A stretch of DNA of 64,000 bases from Agrypnia vestita (lineage: Eukaryota; Arthropoda; Insecta; Trichoptera; Phryganeidae). Both the position numbers and the translations under genes were made by a program. Below the pieces are notes generated by a model. The model saw only the letters and a list, made by a program, of their open reading frames with translations, was not told the DNA's origin and did not search any database. Position 1 is the first letter of the stretch. Every line of letters begins with the position of its first letter. The DNA is taken from assembly GCA_016648135.1 (NCBI GenBank), contig JADDOH010003932.1, positions 183,109 through 247,108 of the forward strand. Direction: 5' to 3'. Below are positions 1-13,390 of the stretch, piece after piece.

Positions 1-2640
1 ACTAGAGAACAAAATTAGTTTAATGATACTGCTAACTTCACAACTTGCTCATACGTGTTTATGTTCCTATCATTTCACATCTTCAAAAAACATTATGTAG
101 GTATTTCAAAATAAAACAATATTACTATCAATCTTCACATCTTTCCGTTATGTTTAATTAATGTACTCGGTTCTTTGTTTGAAAAAGTTTGAAATAAGAA
201 TTTTGATCGCCGCTGACGATTTTGATAGATAGATTTTGAAGATAGCATGAGATTTGTCATGATGTAATGATTGAGTGAGTGATTTAATTTCGCTGTTATT
301 GAGATTTCAACACTATGAAAACAGAAGTGAAAAATGAGTGTGAAAATATTGACAGAGCTTCGCAGTGCTGTTAGTTGAACGGCTCCATTTTCTTGTATCT
401 TCGCTTCTTTATGCAAGATTAAGCGAGTATCGTGACTTTGCATAATTCTCTAAAAATTGAATATATTAAGTACATCCGTGATTTAAAATAAAGAAGACAT
501 TTATTCGGTTTTCAGTCAATTTAAATTCATATTTCTTTTCAATTCAATTCAGTTAATAAAATCAACGATTTTTATATAATCAAGGGGATTAAGAATTAAC
601 GAATAATAAAATAAGTCGATTTCATTTATCTTATTAAACATGTATATTTATGAAGTATTTTATGATAGTCAGAGATAAAAAAGATAATTAACGTTGTATA
701 TGTTGGTCACAAATTGGGTAAAAAAAAATATGTCGCTGAGAAAGAATTCGGATTTGGCTCTTTGTATCAAATATTTTTGATACTAAAAGGTTTTCTGTGC
801 GTGCAAAGAAAACATTACTTTCTATAGCAGCATCATTGACTAATCTTACATTTCCGGTAAATGCCTTGAAAAATGTATCATTTTGAAAATATGTTAGGCT
901 CCATCTTGGAGGGACGACTGTATCCCTGTAAAAAAAAACAGATGTACCTATACACATTTAGTTCGATACTTCACTTGTCGATGAGAGATTTTGATATTCT
1001 CGAAACATGGGTAGTATAATATAAAATTGGTGGGTTTTGGACTTCTCAAGAATCTTTCTCTGCTAATTTGGGTGTAAAAATATAAGATGATATCGCAAAA
1101 CGAGCTTCCAAAACTCTTGGTTTTATTCTCAGAACAACGAAAGAATTTTCCGATATTTCAATGCCAATTACTATGCACAAATCCCTAATTAGAAGCTTTT
1201 TAGAATTCTCATCAACAATTTGGTCACCCAATTACGATATCTAGAATAACAGAGTAGAATTTTTTTTTAAAAAATCCTTAAATCTTTGACATATCAACAA
1301 GGTCTAAATGATTCACTTGATACATACGACAAGACACTCGAAAATTGTCAATAACAAAATAGACACCCCCTCAATACTATAACAAATATATATAAACATT
1401 CCTGTCCGATCAATGAGATCTCCAAGTCTTTTTCAAACAAAGTTTTACAACACCAATCTAGTTTATTTCTCTCCTCTACCTAGAATAATCAACTACTATA
1501 ACGAGATATCATACAGAGACGGCAACCTTGGTGTATTTTTTCTGACACAGGCTCAGTTCAAAAGTGAAATTTTGATAAACTTGGTTGACGATCGCTTGAG
1601 CTTGTAATACATACTCATCATAGACACACGGTGTTGACCTTGGAACGCGTGCACTCACCGTGGAAATCATTCCTAAATTGTAATTATTACTTTGTGATAG
1701 TCTTTTCTATATTACACTAAATATTATTTACAATTTATTTATCACTATGAAATTGAAAAAAATACTATTAATGTATTATTTATTTATAAAAAATGAATTG
1801 TGTATTATGTAAAAACTTGTTTATCAAGAACTTATTACTTAATTGCGATTAAGTATTGATTTACAATATTTATTTATTTTTTCTGAATATTATTTACAAT
1901 TCATTTAATCATTAAGGCATTATTTATTTTTTATTTATCATAAAAAGTGTATTACGTATTATTTAAAAACTTAATTATTATATATTATTTATTCATTACT
2001 AATTATTATTATCAATTAATCATATCGTTAAAGTGTATTGTGTAATTATGTCATATTCAAAATGTTCATTGTAATTATGTAATTTTCAAAAAGCTCACGA
2101 AATTTTCTCTCTTTGTACTCTAATGTCACTTTAGGACCATCCATTAGAGTCATTCATGACCTGTTGTCGGTGTGCTTGTTAAAAAATAAAATAAAAATAT
2201 CTGCATCAGATATTGAATTTACAAACATACATACCATCGTAATGAACTGAATGGAGTTGAAGTAAGATTATTGAATGCCACGTTCTCCATAGTAATCTTT
2301 CATAATATGTTCTGGTTTTTCTGTGCCCGATCTCTCGTGGCTGTTTCCAATTCTTGTACCATCAGTCATTCGATTAATATGATAGATAAAAATCAACCTA
2401 TCTTCATCTATCTCACGCTCTAAGCTCTACTTTATGCTCACCTTAGTTACTATTTTTCCTAGTCGTTGTGTTTCTCATTCAGTATTTCAAATAAAGCCTT
2501 TTTTTATTAACTTTTAAATTCAATTATATCCTTTTTTCTACAAAAACAACTGTGAATATATTAAAAATTAATGTGTAACGAAAATGACAGTAACAGATAA
2601 TAAAGTTCCAAAAATTGAAAAAGGATATTTTAGTGCATAA
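1..2640. other. AT-rich non-coding stretch, no gene seen
   Basis: Open frames here (up to about 100 codons) have AT-driven, low-complexity composition and no recognisable domain on either strand. The only structure seen is the degenerate AT repeat near 1.7-2.06 kb, listed separately. Confidence 0.6.
1713..2060. repeat. Degenerate AT-rich tandem duplication
   Basis: The phrase 'aatattatttacaatt' followed by 'catttaatcat' or 'tatttatcac' occurs near 1720 and again near 1886. The two stretches stay alignable for more than 100 bases (a 'tgtattatgtaaaaactt' versus 'cgtattatttaaaaactt' block in each). The implied period is about 166 bp with two to two-and-a-half diverged units. It is probably an old local duplication; coding use is excluded by stops in all frames. 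Confidence 0.45.
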
Positions 2641-2649
2641 TAAGATGTG

Positions 2650-3065
2650 GAACGCAATATTATATCAGTTCGGAAAAATGTACGTGTGCGCCCTGCCGTA
2701 AAATAACTATGAAATTTAGCATCGTCATTTTCCTCTCACAGATGGCGCCGTTATAATAAGGGCTATTTCTTTACTCCCCATATCCGGGCCGGGCCATTAC
2801 TGCCCTCTGTCGACCCTTTACTGCAGGTTCGATGGCCGCTTTTAGCTACCGATTTAATACCATTATAGAATCAATTTTATCACTTGTCGCATGTGTGCTA
2901 CATTTGAACGCACGTACGACGTTTTTTTTAGTTTTAGGGTAGGTAGAGTCCACGTCTCATAATTTTGCACACTGATACGATTTTGTACAATATACAGAGT
3001 ATATCAGAGTATTAGCAGCTATCTTCGCCTTGTTTGGTTGACGGCGAAACTGACCTTCGAGGTGA
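2650..3065. promoter_or_regulatory. GC-richer island, candidate cis-regulatory DNA
   Basis: This stretch is clearly richer in GC and more complex than the surrounding AT-rich DNA, with no long open frame on either strand. It contains AGATGGCGC at 2740-2748, a match to the core recognised by insect CTCF-type insulator proteins, and a GC-rich run 'atatccgggccgggcc' near 2780. Function is inference; no repeat family seen elsewhere in the window covers it. Confidence 0.3.
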
Positions 3066-3069
3066 GTAC

Positions 3070-5710
3070 ACGATTATTTGTTTATTGAAAAATAAGGTGA
3101 CTTTAATGTCTAAAGTCACTCTGGAGCTGGAGCGCTAAGTTATACAAACGTTTTCTCTATCTCAGTTAAATTTTAATATTTATTTATTTTTCGATGCAAA
3201 TATTACCTCTTCCAGAGTGTCCTATGACGTAGTTTCTGCAAAATTTTAATGCGTTTTTTAGTGACCAGAAGTCCTATAAAAGATGAAAAGCATGTTTACC
3301 TATGTAGGTATAAACACAACGAATTTGTCGACACTGTAACTCCCGTAGTTCTTATGACATTTCGATTAAAATTTTGAAAATTGACCTGGTGAATATTTCA
3401 GCTAAATTCGTTAGCCACCCCAATCTACGAATGTGTTGAAGAATGGTAGCCATCATAAAACTAAAAAATTCTTAATAAACTTAATTATTTCATTTAGTGC
3501 TGGAAGAGGAATTATTGATTGGGTTTTATGATTTTTATAAAATCGAAGAAAAACATATTTTCTTGTAGTTTTTCAGGAATATTTAGAAATATAGACCAGC
3601 ACATTAATTAGTTTCTGTCTATTATCTGGTAATATCTGGGATGTTGTATGTGGTTGAGGTAAGTTGTACAAAAAAAGAGAGAATAATGTAGGTATTAGGA
3701 ACAAAATCAACATTTGTTTTACCTATACATATATTAACCTATATATTCGTACACCTGTACGCAATAAATTTTTATGATTGGGTACAAATAATTGTAAGTT
3801 TAAGCAGTCAAATACACACAATTAAAATATATATAATAGCATTTAGTAATTAAAATAAGATAAAACAAATTTAAAGTCACTACGAGGGACCACCTCATAC
3901 GGCGACAACTCATCACTTGCGTTTTGGTATCAATGGTGGTGTACAATGACGGACGGGTCGCCACCATCGCACGCGGGTCGGGAATTAGAAAAAAAATAGT
4001 TTCGTTCCTAATCCCGCTGATAATGATTGATAATAAATGACACCGAGATACACTGGGCCAAAGCTAACTATGACGCAGTGGACAAATTGTACTTGCATTT
4101 TTCTGGTACGTCGGGTGTCGATTCAATCACCAATTCTTCTGGCTTCGTCGATTCCGGAACAGATCGATCTATCTCTTCCGGAAAGCTAACATGAACTGAT
4201 TCGAACACACGAAGAAGAATATCGGTTCTCACCGAAAAAGACACCGACACTCTTTTCAACTGGGCGGATTTAAAAAAAATTTAATCCTGGCTAGCTGTTG
4301 GCGCAGAACACATCGGGTGCCAGCCCGACCAATCAGTCCTAGATCCTATGAGAATCATATCAATCCTATGATATAATTCCCTTTCTTACATATCTATAGT
4401 ATATAAGGTAGTAATATAACTAGGCAATCACGTCTTGGCCGCTATTCTTTTGTCGCTTCGTCAATCTTAACGTTTCACAGATGCCTTGACATTCTCATAA
4501 AAACTTTAGGTACGTGTATTTATTTTTTGTCTTACTAATATAACAACATCGTTATTATATATAGAGGATAAGCAAATTTTTATTTATTTATTATACGATG
4601 CGAAATACTAATAAAAAATAATATACACTGTTGATAACTAAGATAATAAAGTTTTACTGAATATGATATACATAGGTATCCATTTAAAAATAAACATAAA
4701 TAAAAAATAAAGAGTGTAATTTAAGTAGGTAAGAAGTATATACAATTTCTGTTATAAGATTTACAATTAGGGAATAAAACACATTTATTAAGTATTATAA
4801 AACAGTATTCTTCACTCAGTCTACGAATGTGATATGCTAAAAAGAAATATGAAATTAAGAAAGAAACAGATAGGTACTACAAAATTAATAATATCTTGAA
4901 ATCGGCAAGGTTTCTCTATAATATCAGAGTGTTATGGTTGTATACTTTTAAAAAATAGTAGTACCCGCATTAAAATATAATAGTACGCTTCAAGACAGTC
5001 CATTACTTAAATCCTATCGTATCTTATAAATAAATACTATCGTATCTTGATTTTGTTGCGTTTTATGATCTTCAAATAATGACCATAGAGAAGTGGATAA
5101 ATTGTATTTTCCGTTTATGCCCTGATTTGATCATGCCTTGTTGCGTTTAATAGGCGAAGCAGTCTCTCATTCTTTCATTAAATCCAGTTTTATTTAGGAC
5201 ACACTACTTCTTCCCGAACCCATCCCCTTCTCATTCTCGGGAAAGTTTCACTAAAAGAGATATATAATAAAAGATGCACTCGCGTACTTTAACCGATTTT
5301 ACTAACCCAAAGCGATGCCTTTTCCAATAGTTTATGCTCCTTTAAATCAGGAAAGTGCTTCGCAAGACACATAAAAATCTGTTTTAAGTTTATTTCTGCC
5401 CAAGTATATATTTAGCTTGTGTATTAGTACAAAATATTATTTAAACATCTATTGTGGGCTGCTTTGAGATAGTAGCAGAAAAAAACCTTTATAAAAAAGT
5501 CTATACGTTGAATAAAAGACTTCAGTTATTACTTTGTGATTGACATCGCATATAAATTGATCAGCACATGGATATAAAATAATACACATGTATCGTAATT
5601 TATAGAATTTTCCACAAAAGACGCATAAAATTTTCTTTATAAGAGTAATGGCATTTAATTTATTTTTTTGTAGCTCTGTACTTATTATTAAAAAGAAATA
5701 CACAATATTT
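3070..5710. other. Non-coding stretch; unassigned mid-GC patch at 3.87-4.34 kb
   Basis: Mostly AT-rich DNA without a recognisable gene. A more complex patch at about 3870-4340 has a 63-codon frame on the reverse strand (4068-4259) rich in Ser, Glu, Pro and Val. I recognise no family in it. It has no start context or splice pattern that would support a host exon; a decayed LTR-element piece is possible but not shown. Confidence 0.4.
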
Positions 5711-5717
5711 GGTGTAT

Positions 5718-5719
<2 letters not shown>

Positions 5720-5751
<32 letters not shown>
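5720..5751. repeat. (TA)n microsatellite
   Basis: About 14 uninterrupted AT dinucleotides are visible directly in the sequence. Confidence 0.9.
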
Positions 5752-5752
<1 letters not shown>

Positions 5753-5759
5753 TTTTTTT

Positions 5760-7170
5760 AAATAAAGATGTGTATATGGATAACGTCACATCATTCCTAA
5801 CTATACAGTCACAATGAGAGTCATGTCTCTAGATTAAACATGAGATTTACATGCGTTTAATCAATGCAACAATATATGTATCATGTAGATATATTATCAA
5901 AATTGATTCTGCCAATATTCAAACAGCAAATGGATATTTTCCTATTTGGATCATGTATGTCACATTTGTTACATTTTGTATTATTTAAAAATCTCTTCAT
6001 TCGCTGGCTACTAGAATTATAAAAACATCGTCTGTGTATGTTTATGCGCTATTTTTTTTCATCTGGGTATTATATCGATAGAGTGATAATCTTAAAAGGT
6101 TTTGTACAGCCGTCAATTTGAAACAAAATTATAGGTTTAGCTGGTAAACTAAGATAGATATCAGGTACATTTTCAGAAAAGTTTTATCGAAGCCACAAGT
6201 TCACAAATATCCCATATGTTTAACGAAATAACGGTTCCAGGTCTTATAATAATAGCAAAAAAATTCTTGTAATTTATAACTACATATTTCTACTTATTAC
6301 ACTATACGTAATACCGTATTACAATATTTAATAATACATGAAATACACTGAATATAAGTTGGATGTACAGTTTTTGGAAACTTCGAAAAGGGACAGCTTT
6401 TCCATCAATGTACATTTTGAATCATTCGCTAAAATTTTATATTATTTTTTAATATTAATTAACAGTGCGATATTTAAAAATATACAAGTATACAATAAAT
6501 GTGCATGTTTGTTAATAAGAAAAAATATCTTAAGACTTGTTACAATTAACGTTAATTACATGTTTTCTCTTGTTCACAGGTAAGACGCTACAAAAATCTA
6601 AGCACCTTTCCCTCAATCCATGAGAGGACATGCAACCGAGTAAGAAATTTGGATCTCCACCGAAGAGGAGTGCAACACTTATTTTAACCTTTGACTGCCA
6701 ACCTGATTTGACATAGGGGACATGTTGTGATTGCCTTTAAGTGTGTTGACTTATACATGTATTATGTCTATTAAAGATAAAAAAAACGTCTTCCACTAAT
6801 CGTATTAAATCCTGTCAATATTAATGATTGTTGAGAATGTAATAAAAATTTATTTAAGCCTAATAGTTCTTAACAATATTTTTATATATAGGTAAATATG
6901 TTCTGAGAAAACAATTACTGGATTTTTTCACAGAGTTATGTTCATAACTTGTAATTGTAATGGTTTTTAATGATAATCTATCCCGCCTCTTCGATATTGT
7001 TATAAAGAATCAATCCAAAACTTTTCGGTAAAAAAAAAGTACAAATTCAATTTCGCTAATGACTTTGGGTTGCTCTATTTTAGAAAATTATTAAATTATA
7101 CATTATGAGATTTGTACGTTTTACCATATTTATAAGAAAGTGTGAACATAATAAATAAATACTAGCAATT
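5760..7170. other. AT-rich non-coding stretch, no gene seen
   Basis: The only open frame over 80 codons (6338-6583, forward) is composed of AT-rich codons with no domain. No repeat family recognised elsewhere in the window falls here. Confidence 0.6.
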
Positions 7171-7173
7171 AAG

Positions 7174-7331
7174 CAATTGACTATCGCCGATTGCTTGCTG
7201 CTAGGCCCTGCGGGCGGCTGTATAGGCCGCTGCGCGGCCCATAGTGGCCGCTGCGCGGCCTGTAGTGGCCGCTCCGCGGCCATTGCTATTTACAATTGGC
7301 TATCGTCCATTGCCTAATGCTAGGCCCTGCG
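7174..7331. repeat. GC-rich nested minisatellite, copy 1
   Basis: A 39 bp block beginning 'caattgactatcgcc' at 7174 recurs, diverged, at 7293 ('caattggctatcgtc'), giving an outer period of 119 bp. Between them lie three near-identical 21-22 bp units at about 7223-7285. Their core is TGGCCGCTGCGCGGCC, an imperfect inverted repeat that can fold on itself. A related array in the opposite orientation lies at about 21.5-21.95 kb. The frames of 67-68 codons on both strands across it are by-products of the repeat. Confidence 0.8.
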
Positions 7332-7788
7332 TGAAGTTATGGTGGCGTTTTGCGACCAATTCAAGTGTTGTCACAATACATCTACGTGACTTTCTCAACC
7401 ATCGGAATTTCGAAAACGCAATATTTATTATGCTAATACAAAGATCGTGACATTAACGTGTGTGTTTTAACCTCACAATTTAGGCGGAAAAAAATAATAT
7501 TTACGATATTAAATGCGTTTCGCGTTCGTTTCCATGTAATCTAAGCGCGTAATATAAAGGTGTATCTAAACACATTTAACCTGTCAAACGGTCATATGTC
7601 AAAATTAAATATCGATATGACTTGCCATAAATAAAAATAGAATTGATTGAAAAAAATGTGGTATTTCGTTATTTCTAATCAATAAATATCATCTTCGTAT
7701 TAAATAACGCATATTATATTTCTAAATATTAAATTAAATCTAAATCTATTTTAAACTGATCTGTAAAACTCAAAAAAGTCAATCTTTT

Positions 7789-7930
7789 TAATGTACTCTA
7801 AAAGGTTTTTTTTAACTGGCAACAGAAATCATCCAGTTAGCGCAACATCATCATTTTTAATGTAGGTACTCTAAAATGTTTTTTTTAACTGGCAACAGAA
7901 ATCATTCACTTACCACAACATCATCATTTT
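7789..7930. repeat. Tandem duplication, ~70 bp unit, two copies
   Basis: Unit 1 (7789-7857) and unit 2 (7858-7930) share 'ttttttttaactggcaacag' and end in 'caacatcatcatttt'. They differ by a few substitutions and a 4 bp insertion near the start of unit 2. It is a simple local duplication of unknown origin. Confidence 0.85.
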
Positions 7931-8079
7931 AAGCGTAATTAATAAATATATAAGTAAATATTTTTTCACATTATTAAATCAACCCGTTTCTGCGTTTCAA
8001 TAAAATAATAAATTAATTAATAAACACTTAATTAACGCGTGTCCCCTACAAACTGCAATTTTGATATAAATATGTAATA

Positions 8080-8355
8080 TTAAATTGAATATTCACGCCG
8101 TAGAAGAAAAAGGACACATGTGTAATTCTCTACTGGGATACTGCATTTGTAGTTTGTTCCTTTTGAAGGGTACCTCCATTAGTCATAAATATATTTTACA
8201 CATCAATATCCCGCCTGGTAGTGTTCCTACGGGAAACACACTGTTGTGCGTGATCGGACAATTAGCCGCAATTAGCCCCGCAGCACTAGTCATCAATAGA
8301 CCCTCTCCAGACGCACCCCATCCGTTTTCAACACTTGCAGATTACAACTAAACGA
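8080..8355. promoter_or_regulatory. Complex GC-richer island, possible conserved non-coding DNA
   Basis: An 88-codon forward frame (8085-8351) spans this island, but its translation has no domain I recognise and the neighbouring DNA shows no gene architecture. Words such as 'cggacaattagccgcaatta' contain homeodomain-type ATTA/TAAT cores. It could be a cis-regulatory module or an unrecognised short exon; neither is demonstrated. Confidence 0.25.
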
Positions 8356-9600
8356 TTTCAATTAGTAAATACTTGATAACTTGTTTGTTTTCAGTTGAAT
8401 ATATTAAAGCTTCATTCCTAAAAGCGTTATCACGCGCGCGGATTACTTTACTTAATCAACTTTTGCATTCAGAATAATTATTTATTTATTATTTGTTGCG
8501 AAATTACGATATTTATACTTATTTGATGAATAGATAAAAGTAACGAGAGAAAGTTTTGAACATGATATAATTTTAAAAATCGTGATAAATAACTCGTATT
8601 ATTATATACCTACATATTTCTTATAGTCAAAAAATTATATTAAAAGGTAGAAAATAAATAATAATTAAAACATGCTAACAGGAAAAATAATTTATTATAT
8701 ATAATATATATATTTACTGTACTGTTTATAAAATACTGAATCGTAGAATATTGTTTGTTTGTTTTTAAAAAGGGAAATTATATTTTTTTAAAACGAGACA
8801 ATGACATTCTTTAAGACTGCTACTGATACAGATGTTGCGTAATAATATAACAAAAAAGAAAAAAAAACTATTTCAAAAATTATCTAAGCCGTGCAGGAGT
8901 CTTCATTTATTATAATATATTTTCAGATTTATCGCAATATATTGATTTATCAAAATATTAAAAAAAAATACATAATCCATTATCATGAATAGTCTTTTTA
9001 AATAAAAGTGGCTTGATGAAATTAATAATTTAACCTACAAAAACAAGGTTTTCATTATACATTCTAAATACGCAAGAAAAAGACCTGTATTCAGAATTTT
9101 TCATTTGATGTACTTCAAATTTCTTTTCTGTATAGGATGAATGCTTCTAGGAACGACTAATTTTCACCTATACTACTTTATCATAATGACGTCACCCAAG
9201 TGTTTATCTTTCGAGCGCCCTTCTTAGCATCTTGGAGAAAAAATGAATATCGTATGAAAATAGTTCCAGATTTGGTGTAAAATAATTCTGTTTTACTTGG
9301 ATCTTTAAAAAATTATAAATAAAAAAGTCAAAAAGTTGGAAAGTAAAAACTCAAACTAAACACAAATCGTGATTTTTAGATAGAACCACCCCTTGTGGAG
9401 TAGCAGCTGAAACTGTGAAAACCGAATGAAAGCGAATTTAATTCTGAATTGCATCACTTCGGAACGTTTATTTTTAGTACACTCGATTGCGGCACTTGTG
9501 CTGAATCGATTGCGATATTTACAAGTAAAATTGGTCATTACATCGCAGAGCAGCATACAAAAATATAAAAAATGACAAAAAAACTCTAAAACGAACGCCA
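8356..9600. other. AT-rich non-coding stretch with a CRE-like word
   Basis: No gene is seen. A perfect TGACGTCA palindrome (CREB/ATF-type site) lies at 9187-9194. A single 8 bp match is weak evidence of function. Confidence 0.45.
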
Positions 9601-10360
9601 TTCCGTGGACACGCATTTCCGAACATAAATTTCATGTAGACCTGACGCGCAATATTACGCGCTATGTGTAGGAAGTTGTCGCACCTCGCTACGATTTTTT
9701 TAACCGAATTATTAAAAAAAAAGAAAATTTAGATTTTGGGTGGATATTAAAAAAAATTGGAGGGGGTAAAAAATGGAAGAATGAGCCAAAGATGGCGCTT
9801 CTTACTTTTATTTGAAAGTGATACTCGATTTTTGAATTTCATTCAAACAGTCGCAGAAACATCGCGCTCGGAAAAAAAAAACAAAGGGTTTTTACTTTTG
9901 TCACGCCGCGAGAAAGAGACGGATGTAGAATTACAACACACAAAAGAAAGACGGCCAAATTTTGTACCTTTTTCACCATTCAGGAAAGGTTTTCTTTTTT
10001 AGGATCGGACGAAAACTCGCAAAGTTATTAACGTTGCAAAGTGCAAAGTGGTTTTCGGATTAAAATTAAAAAAACTGAAATTCGAGTCAATTCTGAGGAG
10101 GAGAGACGTCCCGCGACGAATATATTTTCCAAAGACGACGGCGGGCTCTGACCGTTTGGAATCGAGCTCTCGGTCGACGAGTTTTTTTCGCTAAAAACGA
10201 AAACAACGACAATAATTGTGCATACCGACAAAGTTGTCATAATGCGTTATCATCGACATCGAGTAGACTTGTAAAATTTTAGTTCGATTGGATGACGGGA
10301 AGTGTGCTAATTTTCACTTCCCAGACATTTCCATACACACTTGTATACGCCGGCGAAACT
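9600..10360. promoter_or_regulatory. GC-richer island with CTCF-like word; diverged repeat at its end
   Basis: Two short open frames cross this stretch (9757-10002 forward, 10028-10240 reverse) with no recognised domain. AGATGGCGC occurs at 9790-9798, the same 9-mer as at 2740. The last part, from about 10255 ('gttcgattggatgacgggaa'), resembles the interior of the ACTCCCTTT elements at 31.3 and 43.9 kb, so that end is repeat-derived. The rest is unassigned. Confidence 0.3.
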
Positions 10361-11410
10361 AATATAAAGAATTTAAAAAATTAAGGGAATTATGTTTTGT
10401 AACCATTTATTTAGTCCGAGGATTAAAGTATGGAATATAAATTAATTTAGTTATTCTCCTTCTCTTTGCACTTTCTAAAACATTTCCCAACATTATTTTG
10501 TTATGTTAACAATCTTAATAAATTACAAATACAATCATAGAGATTCTTTTGTTTGAGATACTTGTTTTGTTTGAAGTCTAATCCTTTCTTTTGTTTTCCC
10601 TAACATTTGAACGCTGGTATAATTCATTGTCATTTAGAATTAATTGTGTTTATTTATCTCGCAAAAATAGAGATAAATAGGACGTTTTAACGAAACATTC
10701 TAACATGGAATTCCAAATATATTTTTTCATTTTATTTCCAAAGATTGATGGAGTCGCCGCCCTCTGGGTGTCGGGCATAATCATTTAAACGACTAACTGT
10801 GCTTTCAATTTTTTTGTTGTCATTATACGAATAAGTATATTAATACGACTTGTACGACACACGAATAAATATTTGTCTGTTTAGTAAATGCGGCATTAGC
10901 GTAAAGGATAGGATGTCATTTCTTTCACAGAATTTTTACGTCCTGTTAAATGATTAATCTTAATCGGACAGTTAGAGAATTCGTGTAATATATTAGATAT
11001 TTACACTATAAAACTAGACACTCCACATTCTTTCTAAATTAAAAATACTACGAATTGTAATAGATTTACCCTCCTCGTGTCCGGATTCTGTAAAGATCGC
11101 ATACAGAATATTCTATGTCATTGGCGTGGGTTTTGCTTGGCCAGCTGTCGCTCGGATCGAGAGCTAAAAACACGAGTTTACATAATAAATGTAATTGATA
11201 TTGTAAATAAGAATCAAAATTACCGATAATTTACCAAGTTTCAGGTATCTACAAAAAAATTCCGGGAACGTCTATCCATAAAAAGACGTTTGCATTATCT
11301 GTCTTTGTCCGGGCAAGTATTACTTTCTCTTACATTTTTTACCAATTGAGAAAATTTTTAAATGATGATGGAAGAAAAATATCATCTTTTAATTATTTTT
11401 TTTGCAAAAA
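10360..11410. other. Non-coding stretch; CTCF-like word near 10.76 kb
   Basis: No gene is seen. The reverse strand of 10756-10765 reads AGAGGGCGGC, compatible with a CTCF-type core (AGRKGGCRS). No other structure is recognised. Confidence 0.4.
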
Positions 11411-11412
11411 AA

Positions 11413-11630
11413 AATTTCCGTCAAAAATGACGGTAATTTTAAATGTCGGTTCCTAAGGAATAAGTATTTATATATTTATATATAAAAAAGACTAAAAAAA
11501 TTACTAAAAAAGTAAAAGAAAAAAATTATGAAAAAGGAAAAAGAAAAAGACTATAAAAAAGTTACGGACGTTGCACGAAGTTACGGCAGACGAACGGACA
11601 GATAGACGGACACAAAATCATGGCACCAGA
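11413..11630 (-). mobile_element. Helitron family C fragment (internally altered)
   Basis: It shares the terminal hairpin CCGTCA-aaaa-TGACGG, followed by 'ggttcctaaggaataagtat', with the elements at 45.96 and 60.53 kb. At the other end it shares the 'gttgcacgaagttacgg' and 'cggacagatagacggac' stretch. The middle is replaced or deleted by A-rich DNA, and the CTAG terminus expected outside the hairpin is not present. Orientation is inferred from the better copies, where the hairpin end is the 3' end. Confidence 0.6.
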
Positions 11631-11639
11631 TAATAAGTT

Positions 11640-13270
11640 AACTGAGGCATCTCTATTATTTGCAGTTGTCACGAGACTTTGTGCGAAATATTGCTGGCCA
11701 CTTTATCCAAATTTCAGAAAAGTTCTGCAATTTCTATATTTGGGTCAGCTCTTTAAAACGGTAAATTATACCATTTTTCTTGAGAGAGTGATTTGATTTT
11801 TGCGTTTAGTGAGATTTTTCTATACTTGGAACATATTATTATTTTTTTATTACTTATTGGTTCCTTTTATATAAAGTGATATAATAAATCACAGAAAAAG
11901 AAAAAGTAAACTTAGTAAAAACCACTACCAGATAATAAATCATTCAAAATTAATAAACAGACTTTTCTTACATATCTATAAGAGTCAGAGACTCGTGTAC
12001 GGGAGAAGGAGTACAGGTATAAACTCAAACTAAAATGACAATAAAATAGTAAAATTTTATAAATTTGCTGGTTTAAAGTGTAAATATTCATTACATTATC
12101 TAAATAATATAAAATAAAATTGAATACAAACATTTATTGTATACAAACTACAAATATTCATTCAACACAAGGAAATATACATATATTTTGCAAGGTAGCT
12201 GTGAAATTTTGTTTTTTAACGCGATAATGAAAGATGCACTTCTAGTGTGAACAGAGGTCGGCAGAGTGTCGGAAAAAAGGTTGGTTATATAGACATGGAT
12301 TTCTTTCGTAAAAAAACATAGATTTTTACGAAAACGGATTGTGTCATTGGTCTTCGTTTTTGCCGGGATGACAGGCCGGGCGGAGAGGACGCTTTAGCAT
12401 AAAATAATGCCAACCAGGCGGCGAACGTGTTGGGACTTCAATGGTGGAAAATGAAAAAATCGATGGTTTAAACGAGAGTTTACTATAAGGCAAGTTGATA
12501 CAACTGGCCCTTAATCCTGAGGTTCAAAAATTACTTTTAGCATTTAATTTTTTAAAAATATTTTTAATATATATTTTTTTATGTATATCTATTATTTTTA
12601 GTAGTTACTTTAATTTCTTTATATAGTTGGGCATTTGGGAAATAATTTTTTTCAAAACTATTTTTATTATCATTTTTGTGCAATTTCTAAATGTGAAAAT
12701 GAAGTTTTGTATGATCCTTTCCATCCAATAAAACCGTACTGCAAATGTAACTGAATAAATGCCTAATATATTATTTTTAGATAAATCTTAAAAATATGAA
12801 GGTAGTTTACTTGATTTTGTTGATAAGATAAATTGTATGGATTTTTTCCATTTAAGATTCTTGTCTTTAATAATTCTACTGTCTTTTTCTTCATAATACT
12901 CCGTGCATAAAACATAAAATACAAATTTTTAATACAAATTACAAAATACAAATTTAAATACAAATTTTGGTGTGGAATTTAATATTAATGTCAGTTTTAT
13001 ATTTCTGTTGAATAGAGAATAGAGAAAGTATGTTTTGTCAGCATTTATTGAAAGCAGATTTTTATCCGTCCATTTTTTAGTATAGTATTTATTTTTTATT
13101 TATTTCTTTATTTACATCTTCATTTGCCATAAAACAGGGTGGGGCACGAATGTTGCTTCAAAAACAAATATGAATATTTCTGTTATTTTTATTTTTTTAC
13201 TTTATTTCTTTTAAATAAATAATATAATTTACTGTTTAACATAGAAATGAGTTTTTAATAATAATTTATT
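11640..13270. other. Non-coding stretch, no gene seen
   Basis: Mostly AT-rich. A somewhat GC-richer, non-repeated patch at about 12220-12480 contains 'gacaggccgggcggagagga'. No coding potential was recognised. Confidence 0.5.
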
Positions 13271-13274
13271 TTAT

Positions 13275-13390
13275 ATGTCCTCCACCTCCTTTAATGCAAA
13301 CTTTGCATCTGACTAAAAAGTTTTTCGTTGCTGCTATTAATTTTGTCTGGAGTATTGTTTTAATAACGGCCCTTATGCACAAATAAAGAT
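13275..13390 (-). pseudogene. Tc1/mariner-like transposase C-terminal fragment
   Basis: The reverse strand ends in a frame reading ...RCKVCIKGGGGHIK-stop. This resembles the usual C-terminus of Tc1/mariner-family transposases (Arg-x3-Cys-Ile-x2-Gly-Gly-His-Ile). About 36 codons are visible before the upstream similarity fades. No catalytic residues are included, so the superfamily call rests on the tail motif only. It is a remnant, not a working gene. Confidence 0.4.
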
